This document shows, piece after piece, positions 1-9,600 of a DNA stretch of 64,000 nt (positions within the stretch are counted from its first letter, which is position 1; each line of letters begins with the position of its first letter). The DNA comes from Thermogemmatispora onikobensis. GTDB taxonomy: Bacteria; Chloroflexota; Ktedonobacteria; Ktedonobacterales; Ktedonobacteraceae. The DNA is taken from positions 62,001-126,000 of the forward strand of contig NZ_BDGT01000006.1 of assembly GCF_001748285.1 (NCBI RefSeq), in the 5' to 3' direction. The translations under genes were made by a program, and so were the position numbers. The notes under the pieces were generated by a model. It ran no database searches. It was not told the origin of the DNA and was given only the letters and a program-made list of their open reading frames with translations.

Positions 1-231
1 ATCGTCAAGAGGCGGTGGCGACTGCGCAGACCTGGAAGCTGCTCTAGCCTTCATCACACCGTGAATGCCTGCGGGGGCACCTGATGTGTCACTCAGGCAA
101 TCGTCATCTCAAAACCACCTCTTCCTGTTTCCTCTTGAATTCATCCCGGCAGGATGAAGACGGATCACCCTCCCGGCAGCTACACTTGGGATGTGGACAC
201 CGAACCGTTCCCTTGAAATGGGAGGAAGCGC

Positions 232-488
232 ATGTCGACCGAGCCAGCCAGGTATCGTATTCGCGTTCAGGGCCAGGTTGGGCCTGAATGGTCCGAATGG
301 TTCAGTGGCCTGACTATCACTTCCGAGGAACCCAACGAGACGATACTCTTCGGGCCAGTGGTTGATCAGGCTGCTCTGTACGGCATCCCCATACCTTGGG
401 GCTTCCGTTGCGCTCGGTCCTGCGCGAGACATCCCCCTCGTCGTCGCCGGGAAAGCCTCCCACAGGATACCCAACCCAATCATGGTAA
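232..488 (+). pseudogene. Frameshifted small conserved protein
   Basis: An ATG with a good Shine-Dalgarno (GGAGGAAG) opens a reading frame whose first ~50 residues (YRIRVQGQV, WSEWFSGL, VDQAALYG) look like a genuine small protein of a type common in Chloroflexota, whose usual end resembles 'LRDLGLPLLSVRR'. That ending is found here only in another frame: after ALYG (about position 384) the frame starting at 384 reads HTLGLPLRSVLRE and stops at 488, while the original frame runs on as arginine-rich nonsense. This looks like a frameshift by mutation or sequencing error. The family resemblance is from memory; function is unknown. Confidence 0.5.
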
Positions 489-533
489 TGGTCTCATGTC
501 ATCAGCGAGGGCTGTCAAAAGGAGGGTCTCTCT

Positions 534-1061
534 ATGAATACTGAGGTTTCACGTTCTGCCCCGTCAACAACGGCTTATCCTGATCGCTCAGCACTCTGCG
601 CCCAGCTGGAGGAAACTCGCCTGGCCTTTCACGCTCTGGTAGCGTCCCTTTCGGAAGAAGTGTGGCACAGCAAACATACCGCTTCTGCCTGGACCGTCCG
701 CGAGCTGCTCTCACACATCGTGGATGGGCTTGCCCATGCCCCAGATGCTATCGATCATGCCCGGCACGGCAAGCCGTTCCTCAATCTCCCACCATTTTTA
801 CACTGGCTGACCGCCCCAGCTAATTTCTGGCTGAGTAAGTGGCACGCGCGCGGGCAGACACGCCAGACCATTCTGGCGCGCTATGATGCCGCTCATCAGG
901 TCCTGCTCCACAAGATTGAAGGAATCCGCGATGACGAATGGAGTCGCGGCGCGCCCTGCTATGGCGAGGGCTACAAGACCGTGCTGGACCTGTGCGTGTT
1001 GCCCATTCGCCATCTTTCGGAACACGCCGCCCAACTTCCCAGGGCGCGAGAGGCCAGGTAA
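534..1061 (+). CDS. DinB-family / maleylpyruvate isomerase-like protein
   Basis: This 175-residue protein has the four-helix layout of the DinB / mycothiol-dependent maleylpyruvate isomerase superfamily, with 'WTVRELLSHIVDG' near residue 52 and a later histidine-bearing helix (LPIRHLSEHAAQL) near the C-terminus, the usual sites of the metal ligands. Such proteins are small metal-dependent thiol transferases or stress proteins, but the substrate cannot be predicted. The ATG follows an AAAGGAGGG ribosome binding site. The downstream membrane-protein gene begins about 40 bases later on the same strand, so the two may be co-transcribed. A second unrelated DinB gene lies at 43054-43548. Confidence 0.75.
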   Translation: MNTEVSRSAPSTTAYPDRSALCAQLEETRLAFHALVASLSEEVWHSKHTASAWTVRELLSHIVDGLAHAPDAIDHARHGKPFLNLPPFLHWLTAPANFWLSKWHARGQTRQTILARYDAAHQVLLHKIEGIRDDEWSRGAPCYGEGYKTVLDLCVLPIRHLSEHAAQLPRAREAR

Positions 1062-1102
1062 GCGAAGAAGGTGTCGATGGGAGTTACATGAGGAGTAGAG
1101 AG

Positions 1103-1606
1103 ATGATAGTTCTGGTGATGCAATGGCTGCATGTCTTGCTGGGCATTTGCTGGTTTGGGGGCGTACTTTACCTGGATTTTGTCGTTATTCCGGCAGTGAT
1201 GACCCTGCCACTTGAGCAGCAGCGAGCCGTTTCCAAACCGTTGACCCTCTTCAGCAGTCGCCTGCTCTTTCCCGTGTCTATCCTGGTTATTCTTCTGGGG
1301 CTGGTGCGCGGGACGATCTTTGGTCCGGTCCAGAGTTGGGACTTCTTGATCGGAACGACCTATGGTCTCACCTTTCTCGTTGCTTTCATGGCTACGGTGG
1401 CCACCTTTTTATGGGGACACTTCGTCATTGATCCAGCCGCCCGACGCCTGGACGCCTTTCCGCTGGAAGAAGTGATGCAATCCGGTGGAGCAGGAGCACT
1501 CGCCTTTGCCGCTCAGGTGAAGCGGCTCAAGATGCTGGCGATTCTGCAAATGCTCGGCTTCTTCATCATCTTCACCTGCATGATTTTGATGCGCTTTGGC
1601 CTCTGA
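1103..1606 (+). CDS. DUF2269/CopD-like integral membrane protein
   Basis: A membrane protein of about 167 residues with four predicted transmembrane helices. It opens with 'MQWLHVLLGICWFGG', a pattern seen in DUF2269 and CopD-like proteins where a histidine lies in the first helix, and ends with a hydrophobic helix (FFIIFTCMILM). Physiological role unknown; copper or haem handling has been suggested for relatives but nothing here demonstrates it. The ATG at 1103 is chosen because AGGAG sits eight bases upstream; an in-frame ATG at 1088 would add five residues. The stop codon lies inside a perfect hairpin. Confidence 0.7.
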   Translation: MIVLVMQWLHVLLGICWFGGVLYLDFVVIPAVMTLPLEQQRAVSKPLTLFSSRLLFPVSILVILLGLVRGTIFGPVQSWDFLIGTTYGLTFLVAFMATVATFLWGHFVIDPAARRLDAFPLEEVMQSGGAGALAFAAQVKRLKMLAILQMLGFFIIFTCMILMRFGL

Positions 1607-1626
1607 TCACCCCTCCAGGTGATCAG
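1603..1626 (+). terminator. Intergenic hairpin (CTGATCAC/GTGATCAG)
   Basis: A perfect 8-bp inverted repeat with an 8-base loop (1603-1610 and 1619-1626) overlaps the stop codon of the membrane-protein gene. No T-tract follows, so it is as likely to be an RNA-processing or attenuation structure as a terminator. Confidence 0.35.
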
Positions 1627-1646
1627 AAGTGGAGGAAGGGAGAAGC

Positions 1647-2663
1647 ATGAAGACCTTTCTGGCAATCACCAGTTACGGACTGGCCGCTGCCACGGGCGGT
1701 CAGCATGATGCCTGGTCTGTCGAGATGCTGCTCGACGAGCAGGCGGTGACCTGCCTGGCCGTCGATCCGCTGAATCCACAGGTGCTCTATGTGGGAACCA
1801 GGGGCAATGGAGTGCTGTGCTCGAACGATGGCGGCAGAACCTGGCGCCCAGCAGGATTAGCTGGATACTTCATCAAAGCCCTGGCCGCCAGCCCGACCCA
1901 GCCCGGAACGGTCTACGCCGGGACCAAACCAGCGCGCGTCTTCGTTTCGCACAATAGCGGCGCGAGTTGGACGGAGCTGGTCGCGTTTCGGCGCATTCGC
2001 TCGCGCTGGTTCTGGTTCACGCCTGCTGAAAAGCCTCACAGTGCTTACGTGCAGGCGATTGCGCTCTCGCCCACCGACCCCAAAACCATTGTGGTGGGCG
2101 TTGAGTTTGGAGCGGTGGTGCAAAGCCGCGATGGGGGGCACTCGTGGACAGGCCACCGTCGGGGTGCGCTGCGCGATTGCCATTCCCTTGCTTTCCATGT
2201 CAGCAATGGCTCCTGGGTCTACGAGGCGGGCGGTACTGGGGCGGGCGTCTCGGTCAGTCGGGATGCTGGCGTTACCTGGACGCAACCCAGGGAAGGGCTT
2301 GACCGGCACTATGGTTGGGCCGTTGCTGCCGATCCTGCCTGTCCAGAGGTCTGGTATGCCTCCCTGTCTCCCAGTCCTGGATCAGCCCACAGCGAGCACA
2401 ATGCTCAAGCGGTCATTGCTCGTTCAGTTGGAGACGCGCCCTGGCAACTCCTGGCAGGGGGGTTACCGCAGCCACTCAATCATATGCCGTACGCGCTGCT
2501 CACCGATCCTGCGGCCCCGGGCCATGTCTACGCTGGTCTCGCCAATGGCGAGGTCTGGCATTCAACTCATTACGGTGAAAGCTGGCGTCGTCTGCCAGTC
2601 CAGTTTGAAAACATTCACCGGACGTTGGTGCTGCTCTCGTCAGGAAAAGCGGATCTGTCATAG
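1647..2663 (+). CDS. Asp-box (BNR/sialidase-type) beta-propeller protein
   Basis: A protein of 338 residues carrying at least four Asp-box motifs of the S-x-D-x-G-x-[ST]-W type: SNDGGRTW, SHNSGASW, SRDGGHSW and SRDAGVTW, each preceded by 'VYVGT', 'VYAGT' or 'VVVGV' strands. This is the pattern of sortilin/VPS10-like or glycosidase-like six- or seven-bladed propellers. No sialidase catalytic arginine triad is obvious and there is no clear signal peptide, so it may be a cytoplasmic binding or scaffold protein. The ATG at 1647 follows GGAGGAAGGG; a GTG at 1629 in frame is a less likely start. Confidence 0.7.
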   Translation: MKTFLAITSYGLAAATGGQHDAWSVEMLLDEQAVTCLAVDPLNPQVLYVGTRGNGVLCSNDGGRTWRPAGLAGYFIKALAASPTQPGTVYAGTKPARVFVSHNSGASWTELVAFRRIRSRWFWFTPAEKPHSAYVQAIALSPTDPKTIVVGVEFGAVVQSRDGGHSWTGHRRGALRDCHSLAFHVSNGSWVYEAGGTGAGVSVSRDAGVTWTQPREGLDRHYGWAVAADPACPEVWYASLSPSPGSAHSEHNAQAVIARSVGDAPWQLLAGGLPQPLNHMPYALLTDPAAPGHVYAGLANGEVWHSTHYGESWRRLPVQFENIHRTLVLLSSGKADLS

Positions 2664-2832
2664 CCATACCCAGCAAGGCAAGCCCCTGCTGTCGACACAT
2701 CCAGACCAGACGGGTTTGCGTCTTCGGTGCTGTCTGTTCCTCTGAGCAGCAACCCAACGCGGGCGAGCAGCAGACAGCGCTGCTGGGACACCCGCGCGAG
2801 TCAGAGAGCAAAGAGAAAAAGGAGTCTTGACG

Positions 2833-3453
2833 ATGATCACTAGAGCGTTGCGTTGGAGTGGGGTAGCCCTAGTCGCAGGAGGATTAGGCATGGGGGCGGC
2901 GATCGTACTCGTCGCGTTCGGACCCTCGGGACGGTTCCCGCCTTCCCTGGTGAGCAGCCTGCTCCTGGTGGCGTCCCTCCTGGTCCTGCTGGCCTTGCCG
3001 ACTATGTACGCCCACCAATCAGAGGCGGCGGGCTGGCTTGGACTGGTGGGCTACGTGTTGCTGGAAGTCGGCATGGTACTCGTCCTTGTGTACGCTGCCG
3101 AGCCGCTCTTCACCCCAACAATTACGGGAGTAGGGGAAAGCGCTGCCGCCTTTTCCCTTGGAATTGCGCTGCTCTTGGGCTTCGTCCTGACAGCAGTAGC
3201 CACGCTCCGCGCCGGAGTCTATCCGCGCTGGTCAGCCATTCTGCTCCTGGCAACAAGTGCCGGATTCCTGTTCGATTTTTTCGTGGCCGAGGAGTTGCCA
3301 CCCATCGCTGGCCTGCTCGATAGCGCCTTCTTGGGGGTGATGATGGCGTCAGCCTTTGGCGGGATAGGGGGTGCCCTCTGGAGAGGTGCCAGCCAGACCG
3401 CGGCGTCAAGGTTCTCTTCTCCACGCGATGGGCAACGAGCTGCTCACCTGTAG
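2833..3453 (+). CDS. Six-helix membrane protein, function unknown
   Basis: About 206 residues, strongly hydrophobic, with roughly six membrane spans (for example LVAGGLGMGAAIVLVAF, LLLVASLLVLLALPTMY, ALLLGFVLTAVATL, AILLLATSAGFLF). Similar membrane proteins are frequent in Chloroflexota and Actinobacteria without an assigned role. The ATG at 2833 is used because AAAGGAG lies eight bases upstream; a TTG six bases earlier is too close. The C-terminal tail is polar (SRFSSPRDGQRAAHL). It stands alone between the propeller gene and the decayed region that starts at about 3.5 kb. Confidence 0.55.
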   Translation: MITRALRWSGVALVAGGLGMGAAIVLVAFGPSGRFPPSLVSSLLLVASLLVLLALPTMYAHQSEAAGWLGLVGYVLLEVGMVLVLVYAAEPLFTPTITGVGESAAAFSLGIALLLGFVLTAVATLRAGVYPRWSAILLLATSAGFLFDFFVAEELPPIAGLLDSAFLGVMMASAFGGIGGALWRGASQTAASRFSSPRDGQRAAHL

Positions 3454-3507
3454 CGAGCAAGGATACAACCAGTTGCCCTCGCGCTCGGCCCTCTCGCGCT
3501 GGCGGAG

Positions 3508-3850
3508 GTGATGGAGGCACCTGTTGAAGCCCTGCGCCCGCTCTTTCTTGACGATGCGCTCAGCCGTCCGCTGGTGCCAGAGCAGCAAATGGGGGGCGTG
3601 ACCGATCGAGCCGGCCATGCCTGGGTCGTGTTTGACATCGATGGGACGGGGGGCGCGAGGCCGCGCGCCAGCGCGCTTTACCCCAGACCGACGCCCTACC
3701 GCCTTTTCGTCGGTGGAATGTGGTCTGTGCCCCAGGCTAGACCGGGCGCAAACGCGGGCAAGTGGTACGGTACGAACGCGGACCGTTATCAGCAGACGCA
3801 CAACTTCCAGCGGCTCGACAGTATTGGGAACAAGGGCGAGGAAAGACGTT
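3508..3850 (+). pseudogene. Transposase remnant, frameshifted and truncated
   Basis: Pieces of one protein appear in successive frames: 'HAWVVFDIDGT' in the frame opening at 3508, 'TGRKRGQVVR' one frame over near 3745, 'RTRTVIS' in the third, and back to 'NFQRLDSIGNKGE' near 3810. Together they resemble the N-terminal third of a transposase family that I associate with Ktedonobacteria. At least two frameshifts and loss of everything downstream mark it as dead. Its right end abuts the broken end of the TPR regulator on the opposite strand, suggesting that the insertion truncated that gene. The family call rests on pattern memory only. Confidence 0.4.
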
Positions 3851-4394
3851 TGGCCAGAGCCCGGGCATACTCAATGGCTGAGCGAGCCTCATGATAGGCT
3901 TCCAGATACAGGCTTGCCAGGCTCATCCTCCCCCAACAGATGGCAATGAGCAGGGGATCATTTCCCTCTTCAGCGGCTGTAAGAGCGGCGTGATGCGTCG
4001 CACGACCTTGCGCGTAGCGCCCGAGATCCAGCCAAATTTCTCCCAACAGCTGCAGCGTTTGGCTCAGCAAACAGCAGACTTGCTGCCGTTCAGGAGGGAG
4101 CAGCGAAGCACCGAGCATGGCCGTGAGCAGGCGAGCACCTCGACAAGCCGGACGAAGGAGATCGGAGGCGGAAAGGATGCCCCCATGTTGATGACACCAG
4201 AGGTGCTCTACTCGACCCTCCCAGCACTGGAGCATGTTCTGATCAGCCGGCGTGATCTTCAAGAGCAATGGGATCAATTGATCAAGGCTGTTGTCAAGGA
4301 CTTGTTTCAGAACGTGTTGGACTCGTATCCCTGGCTGTCTTCCTTTTTGGAGTCCCCTGGGCCATGCTGGCAGATGGAGACGTTTCTGGAACAA
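3789..4394 (-). pseudogene. Truncated TPR-containing regulator
   Basis: The minus-strand frame contains a helical-repeat segment (LLSQTLQLLGEIWLDLGRYAQGR, read in pieces, then AALTAAEEGNDPLLIAICWGRMS and YLEAYHEARSAIEYARALA) typical of the TPR part of Ktedonobacterial helix-turn-helix regulators. No N-terminal HTH is visible and the C-terminus stops where the transposase remnant begins (~3830-3850), so both ends are missing. It is likely a dead gene with the middle preserved. Neighbouring minus-strand sequence up to 5.2 kb carries an IrrE-like remnant, which may have belonged to the same ancestral locus. Confidence 0.45.
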
Positions 4395-4528
4395 GAGGGA
4401 AAGGGAGATGCTGGTGAATCGTGTCTTGCAAGCCGCGGGGAAGGAAGAGCTTCATCCGACGAGCGATCCAGGTCAGTCCGCGGAGGCATTCAAGCGCTGG
4501 AGCGATCAGCTCGCAGCTCATGGAAGCT

Positions 4529-5176
4529 TCACCTTCGCCCGGCAAGCCACGAATGGTTTCGAGGAGGCGCTACAGGCTGAGCTGCCTTCTGCCGACCAGG
4601 CAGCAGCTCGTCAAGACCCCGGAAAAGTCGCTTGAGGGCAAGACCTTGCCCGCCATTTCCCTTGTCTCTCCAGATGGCAGCAGCGGGCACAGGAGAAGGG
4701 ACTCCGCTGTCCCCGGTGCGGGTAGCGGGGATCAGGAGCATGCTGACAGCAACGCGGCCAGGAATATTCGCGCACGCTGTCCTCAGCGACGGCTGAGTGG
4801 GCTGCCGACTGCAGGCAAGCCCCTCGACGTGGCGATGCTGCCGCTCAGCCTCCTGGAGGACGGGGCGAAAGTGCAGGAAATAGTGCCCGAGCTTATGGGC
4901 GATGGAGAAGCGTCGATGGGCGAGCAGGTCGTGACACTCGACGAAGATGCAATCATAGTGGGCACTGACGTAGATGAAGCCCGCCAGCGGCTCGCGGTCC
5001 TCGTCGGCGGGTGCCTCCAGCGGCCCGCCTTGGGCGACGAGATGCTGCAGGGCCGCACTGTGCGTGAGACCAGTCAGTTCGATGCAGAAGAGGTTCGAGG
5101 AGGCGATGATCTCGCCCAGGGGCGCATCCTGGTATTCCTGGTTCTGCCTATTCCAGGACCTGCCTGACAGGCTCAT
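4529..5176 (-). pseudogene. ImmA/IrrE-type peptidase with broken zinc motif
   Basis: Residues ~64-103 (AGFIYVSAHYDCIFVE, RRFSIAHKLGHYFLHF) match the ImmA/IrrE (DUF955) metallopeptidase core 'RRFSIAHELGHYFLHF'. The zinc motif HExxH reads HKLGH: the catalytic glutamate is replaced by lysine (codon AAG, plus-strand positions 4892-4894), a single G-to-A change. A downstream 'VAVSMLLIPAT' recalls the second conserved segment of the family. These proteins usually cleave phage or mobile-element repressors. With the general base lost and degenerate sequence after residue 130, this copy is probably inactive; a regulatory pseudo-enzyme is the alternative. The start at 5176 is arbitrary among several candidates. 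Confidence 0.5.
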
Positions 5177-5489
5177 CCATTGAGCCTGGGATATAGAGGA
5201 CTTCTCATGAAAGTGTGGACAACAGGTAGCTAATTTGTTATCCTCTCTTAGAGGTGAAAACCCACCAAACAGATCGAGCACCGGGGGTCTCTCTGGCGCC
5301 GGACTCGGCAAGAGGAGAGAGCAGTTCTCCTCGACCAAGTGCTTGTGGGTGTGATTCTGATAAGGGAGCCTCTCCTCCGCTCGCGTGCCGGGCAGAGATC
5401 ACACGAGGGTGGGAATTCGGCGGATTGTCAGACGCTGGAAGGGATAGGCCAATCCAATAAGGAACGCCGAACCGTTGCAGAGACGATCT

Positions 5490-5930
5490 CCGATTTTGGC
5501 TGTCGTCTGACAGCCAGAACGAAAGGCCAGGGAAGGGAGTAGGAGAAAACCATCCTACGGCTGACGCATGGGGGTGCCAGCCCGGCTGAAGGGAAAACCA
5601 GGCTATTGAGCCTGGTAGGAGACTTTTGATATGGGCGGGCTTTGGCAGAGCCCGCAGCTGGCAGCGCAGACGAAGCAACACATGGTATATTGCTGACAAC
5701 GGCCACGGGCAAGGGGAAGTCCGTTCTGACAAAAGCCGGCCAGAGCTGTACCTCATACGCAAGTTAACTGGTGCCCTGTGGCGAAGGGATGCTTCCCTGG
5801 TAGCGGGATGGAACCGCTCTGAAACCCCAAGCAGGCCCAGCTCTCACCGGTCATACGGCAGGGGAGTCAGGCTGTCTTGCCTGGAGGACGCACCATCTAA
5901 GAGCAGCCTGCCTCTCTTGAGCATCCGCCT
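5490..5930 (+). ncRNA. Candidate large structured RNA, family unknown
   Basis: Successive hairpins occur on the plus strand: TGGCTGTC-GTCT-GACAGCCA (5497-5516, 8 bp), GTAGGA/TCCTAC near 5540-5560, CCAGGCT-ATTG-AGCCTGG (about 5597-5614), GCGGGCT/AGCCCGC (about 5635-5656), AGGGA-TGCT-TCCCT (about 5785-5798) and AGCGG/CCGCT (about 5801-5817), separated by A-rich linkers such as GGGAAAACC. Such density with no reading frame argues for a folded RNA. Candidates are a HEARO/omega-RNA-like element (free-standing copies are known in Ktedonobacter) or a degraded group II intron; I cannot assign it. No IscB or reverse-transcriptase frame is adjacent. Confidence 0.4.
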
Positions 5931-6293
5931 GCGACCAGAAATCAGGGGTTTATCCAGCTCTATTAAGCTTGGGTTGACTTCTTTGAAGCAATGAAAGCGA
6001 AAGCCTGGCATGAGCGCCCTGAGCAACTCAAGAGCACTCCGGGACGCGTACCCGAATCTTTGCCACGCGGAGCACGAGCTGGCAAATCGTGCCCATCTCT
6101 CACAATGATCGCCGCCTCCCAGGTGAGTCTGCTCTGTTCTCCTGGACTACATCCATCCTGTATTGATCAAATCTGCAGCGAGCGAGTGCTCCTTCTATTC
6201 CCAAGGCTCCCCCTCAGACTTTCAGGCCAAGGGATAAGATCCGGGCAGGAACCGTTTGATCCTGGTCCACTCGCCACTGCCGATTGGGATGGT

Positions 6294-6337
6294 GGGGTGC
6301 TTCCCCGCCCGGCCTCAGCCAGACCGGGAAGCACCCC
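6294..6337 (+). repeat. 12-bp inverted repeat hairpin
   Basis: GGGGTGCTTCCC (6294-6305) pairs perfectly with GGGAAGCACCCC (6326-6337); inner bases can extend the pairing with CCCGG/CCGG-type contacts. There is no T-run, so a structured RNA element or mobile-element end is as likely as a terminator. Confidence 0.4.
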
Positions 6338-6444
6338 GCGTCTGGCTGACGATCCTTCCTTCAGGAGCCTCCGACTGTTGTTCCGACAAACAACTCCCTC
6401 ACCCTTACAAGCGCCCTGCCTCTGCCAGCCACTCCTCCCCTGCC

Positions 6445-6474
6445 CGCTTCATCACACGGTGATGAAGCGCTTTT
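6445..6474 (+). terminator. Rho-independent terminator
   Basis: CGCTTCATCAC, a 3-base loop (ACG), then GTGATGAAGCG form a perfect 11-bp stem directly followed by CTTTTG. It would end transcription coming from the non-coding 5.2-6.4 kb stretch and insulate the SARP regulator downstream. Confidence 0.6.
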
Positions 6475-6681
6475 GCCATTGGGAGCAAAAACATGATCTA
6501 AGCCGGAGTGCAAGATGACAGGTAGCAGGAATGGAGCCACAGACGGGAGCAAGTACCACGTTCCGTGCTTTCTGGGCCTCACCATTGCTATCCTCAGCGG
6601 ACAGGGCTAGACAGAACACGTTCTTGCGCCAGGCTTCGCCGCTCTAGCCCTTGCAGACACAGAAGAAGGAGGAGGAAAACC

Positions 6682-9600
6682 ATGCAGGAGAGAGACCTCC
6701 AGAAGAAGATATCTGCGCCTATGCTGCCCGCTAGAATTCTCCACCGCCAGCGTTTAGTGGCTTACCTGGAGGCAGCTACAGGGTGGACACAGAAGAAAGA
6801 TGGAAGCAAAGCTCGCTATCAGCTGGTGTCGCTGTGTGCACCCGCTGGCTATGGAAAAACAACCCTCCTGGCTGATTTCGCCTGCTCCACCTCGCTACCC
6901 TGCTGCTGGTATTTTCTAGAGCAGGAGGATGGCAATTGGGCTGTTTTTCTTCGTACTCTTCTGAAGAGCCTGCAAAACCTGTTTCCATCTCTATGTGAGC
7001 TTGAGCCTCTTTTCACGAATCTGCTGTGCGACGCAGGAGCTACTTCGGCTTATATCTACCAACCAGCCCTTGATGCTCTCGGTCAGGCACTGGCTGAAGT
7101 AGCCAGGCAGGGTTTTGCTATTTTCCTGTGTAACTATGCAGAAGTCAGTGCTCATGCCCCCCTGGCCCAGCTCCTTCACTACCTGCTCAAGAGACTGCCA
7201 CCATCGGCCACGCTCGTGTTAGAGAGCCGTGTCACCCTGGGCCCCTCGTTTGCACCGCTCTTTGCCCAGCAGCAAATCTGCACTATGAACAAAGCACTGT
7301 TGCGCTTCACTGCCCGGGAGATTGTCGAGCTGGCCCGTTTGCAGGGCCTAAGCGGACTGTCTGAAGAGGAAGCTGAACGGCTCGCGCACGACTTTGATGG
7401 CTGGATTACTGGCATACTGTTGGCAACCCGTTTGGGAGAGCAGGCTGTCCCTGATCCTGACGAGTTCGGAATACCTGAGCGGACGAAGCCATGGCACCAG
7501 CACGGGGCCCTCGCTGAACAGAGGCGTGCTCATCTCTTTTCGTATCTGCTAGACGAGGTTTTCTCTCATAAGCCAGAAATAAGAAATTTTATACGCCTGG
7601 CCTGTATATTGCAAGGAATGTACCCAGATCTATGTGATGCTCTGCTGGAGACGGACAAAGCCAGAGAATGGCTAGCCTATATGGAGCAGCAAGGATTATT
7701 CGTCACCTCGCATCTAGACCGCGGCCAGTTCCTCTATACCTGTCTTCCAGTGATCCGTGAACTTTTCCGTGAACAGCTGAGACTAAATGATCCAGAACGC
7801 TTCTATGCTCTCCACCGGCGTGCTGCCCAGCTGTGGCAGGACAGAGGGAACTACGAGCGGGCTATGTATCACGCCCTGGAAGCGCGGGCCTATGAGCTGG
7901 CAGGAGACATTCTGATCACTTATGCCAGGTTGCTGCTCCAGCAAGGGCAGATCGATATCATCATGCGCTGGCTTGACGCCCTTCCTGCTCGTTTGTTGGA
8001 GCAGCATCCTCAACTGCTGACGATACGAGTGCATGTCCTGCTAGAGAATGGACAGTGCCAGGAGGCACTCTCTCTTCTTGAGAGGGCTCTAGCTCTTCTA
8101 TCCGAGATTGAGAGCACAAGCACTCATGCATCGCAAAAGAAAGTAGCTTTCCTGGCTGAAATCCATCTTTTGCATAGCAGTGCATTGTTTCAGCAGGGAG
8201 AGTACGCTCAGGCTTTGCAGCTCTGCCAGCAGGTATTGCTGCTCTTGCCTGAGCAAGAAGGCGAGCTACGGGCTGCAGCAGAGATGCGCCTGGGGGTCTG
8301 TGCCTGCCTCCAAGGAGATTTTGCTGCCGGCATCACTTATCTCCAGCAGGCGCTGTGTACCTTGAGCCACCAGCCATCGCTCAAACTGGCCGTCGCAGTC
8401 CATAGCGCGCTGGCCAATACCTACTATCTCGTCAACAAACTTGATCTGGCTGAGCATCATCTCCTGTGCGCGATCGGCCCTTGTGAGCAAGCCCGCAATA
8501 TACGTGGCGTGATCAACAATCGTATTCTCCAGGGCCTGATCCTGGCGAGACGAGGAGCACTCGCCGAAGCGGAAGCTGTCCTGCAGCAGGCACTGGCTCT
8601 GGCACGCTCTACGCCGGGCTATCGCCGGGGGGAAGCCTATGCCCTTGGGAATCTTGGTTCGCTGGCACTTGTGCAAGGGCACAGTCGGCAGGCGCTCGCT
8701 TATTGTCAGGAGGCATTGGAGTTAGCCTGTCACTATGGCAATCGGAGCTTGTGTAACTCCATCTACTCGACCATGGCCCTGGCCTATCTTCTCCTGGGGG
8801 ATCAAATCAGCGCGCGGCATTTTGTGGAAGCGATCAGGATAGGGGGAAGCAGTGGAGCACAAGGTAGCTACGAGTGGGCCTGGAGCAGGCTGACCGCGGG
8901 CCTGGTCTACCTCTATCAGGGCTGCTACGAGCAAGCCTGTACGAGCCTGACGGAAGTCGTCGCCCTTTTGCGAAAGACGGACCTGCGGCAGGAACAGTTG
9001 CTGGCTATGTTGCGCCTGGCAGCCTGTCAGCTAGCTTGTCAACGCCTCAGCGAAGCCGTAGAGCTGCTGGTGGAAGTGGGAAAGTTGCTTGAGGAGAGTA
9101 GCACTGACAAACGGCTGGTGCTGGGGGAGATGGAGCGGCTGGTGGAGCTGCGCACGCTGGTCGAGCGCGAGCCGGAGCTGGAGCACCTGCGCACACTGCT
9201 CGACATAGAAAAGGTCCCTGAACAGGATGCCCCGGCCACACAGAGGGGAGCTGGCATAACGGTCATCGAGGAGCCGAGGGCCAAGTTAAAAATCCTGGCT
9301 TTTGGTGAGCCAGTGGTGCTGGTTGAAGGTCGGCCTATCAAGAAATGGCGCCGTATGAGTGCTATGGAATTGTTCTTTTTCCTCCTGGATAGTGACCGCC
9401 CTCTGAGCAGAGAGCAAGTGATTGCGGCGCTATGGCCCGAGGACTGCGAGCAAGTAGATAAGGCCTTCCATATGTCCCTCTACTACCTGCGCAAGGCGCT
9501 GGGCAAGGCGTGTGTTGTGTTTAGCGTCGATGGCTACAGCCTCAACTTGGCGGCCTGCTATAGAGGAAGCATCTGGTATGACGTCAGAGAGTTTCAAGAG

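Larger units (their letters stand above)
5200..6444 (+). other. Long stretch without a convincing gene
   Basis: Open frames here are short, mutually overlapping and proline/serine/arginine-rich, as expected from RNA-like or non-coding DNA. Instead there are many perfect stem-loops, listed separately, between about 5490 and 5830 and again at 6294-6337, ending at a terminator at 6445-6474. No tRNA or rRNA was recognised. Confidence 0.6.

Noticed and set aside
3-47. End of a gene entering from the left (RQEAVATAQTWKLL then stop)
   Set aside because: Only 14 codons are visible; plausible but far too short to support a feature.
2041-2745. 234-residue plus-strand frame overlapping the beta-propeller gene
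   Set aside because: Different frame from the Asp-box repeats; low-complexity shadow.
5238-5762. 174-residue minus-strand frame in the 5.2-5.8 kb region
   Set aside because: Composition is Ser/Pro/Arg-rich without domain features and coincides with dense RNA hairpins on the other strand.
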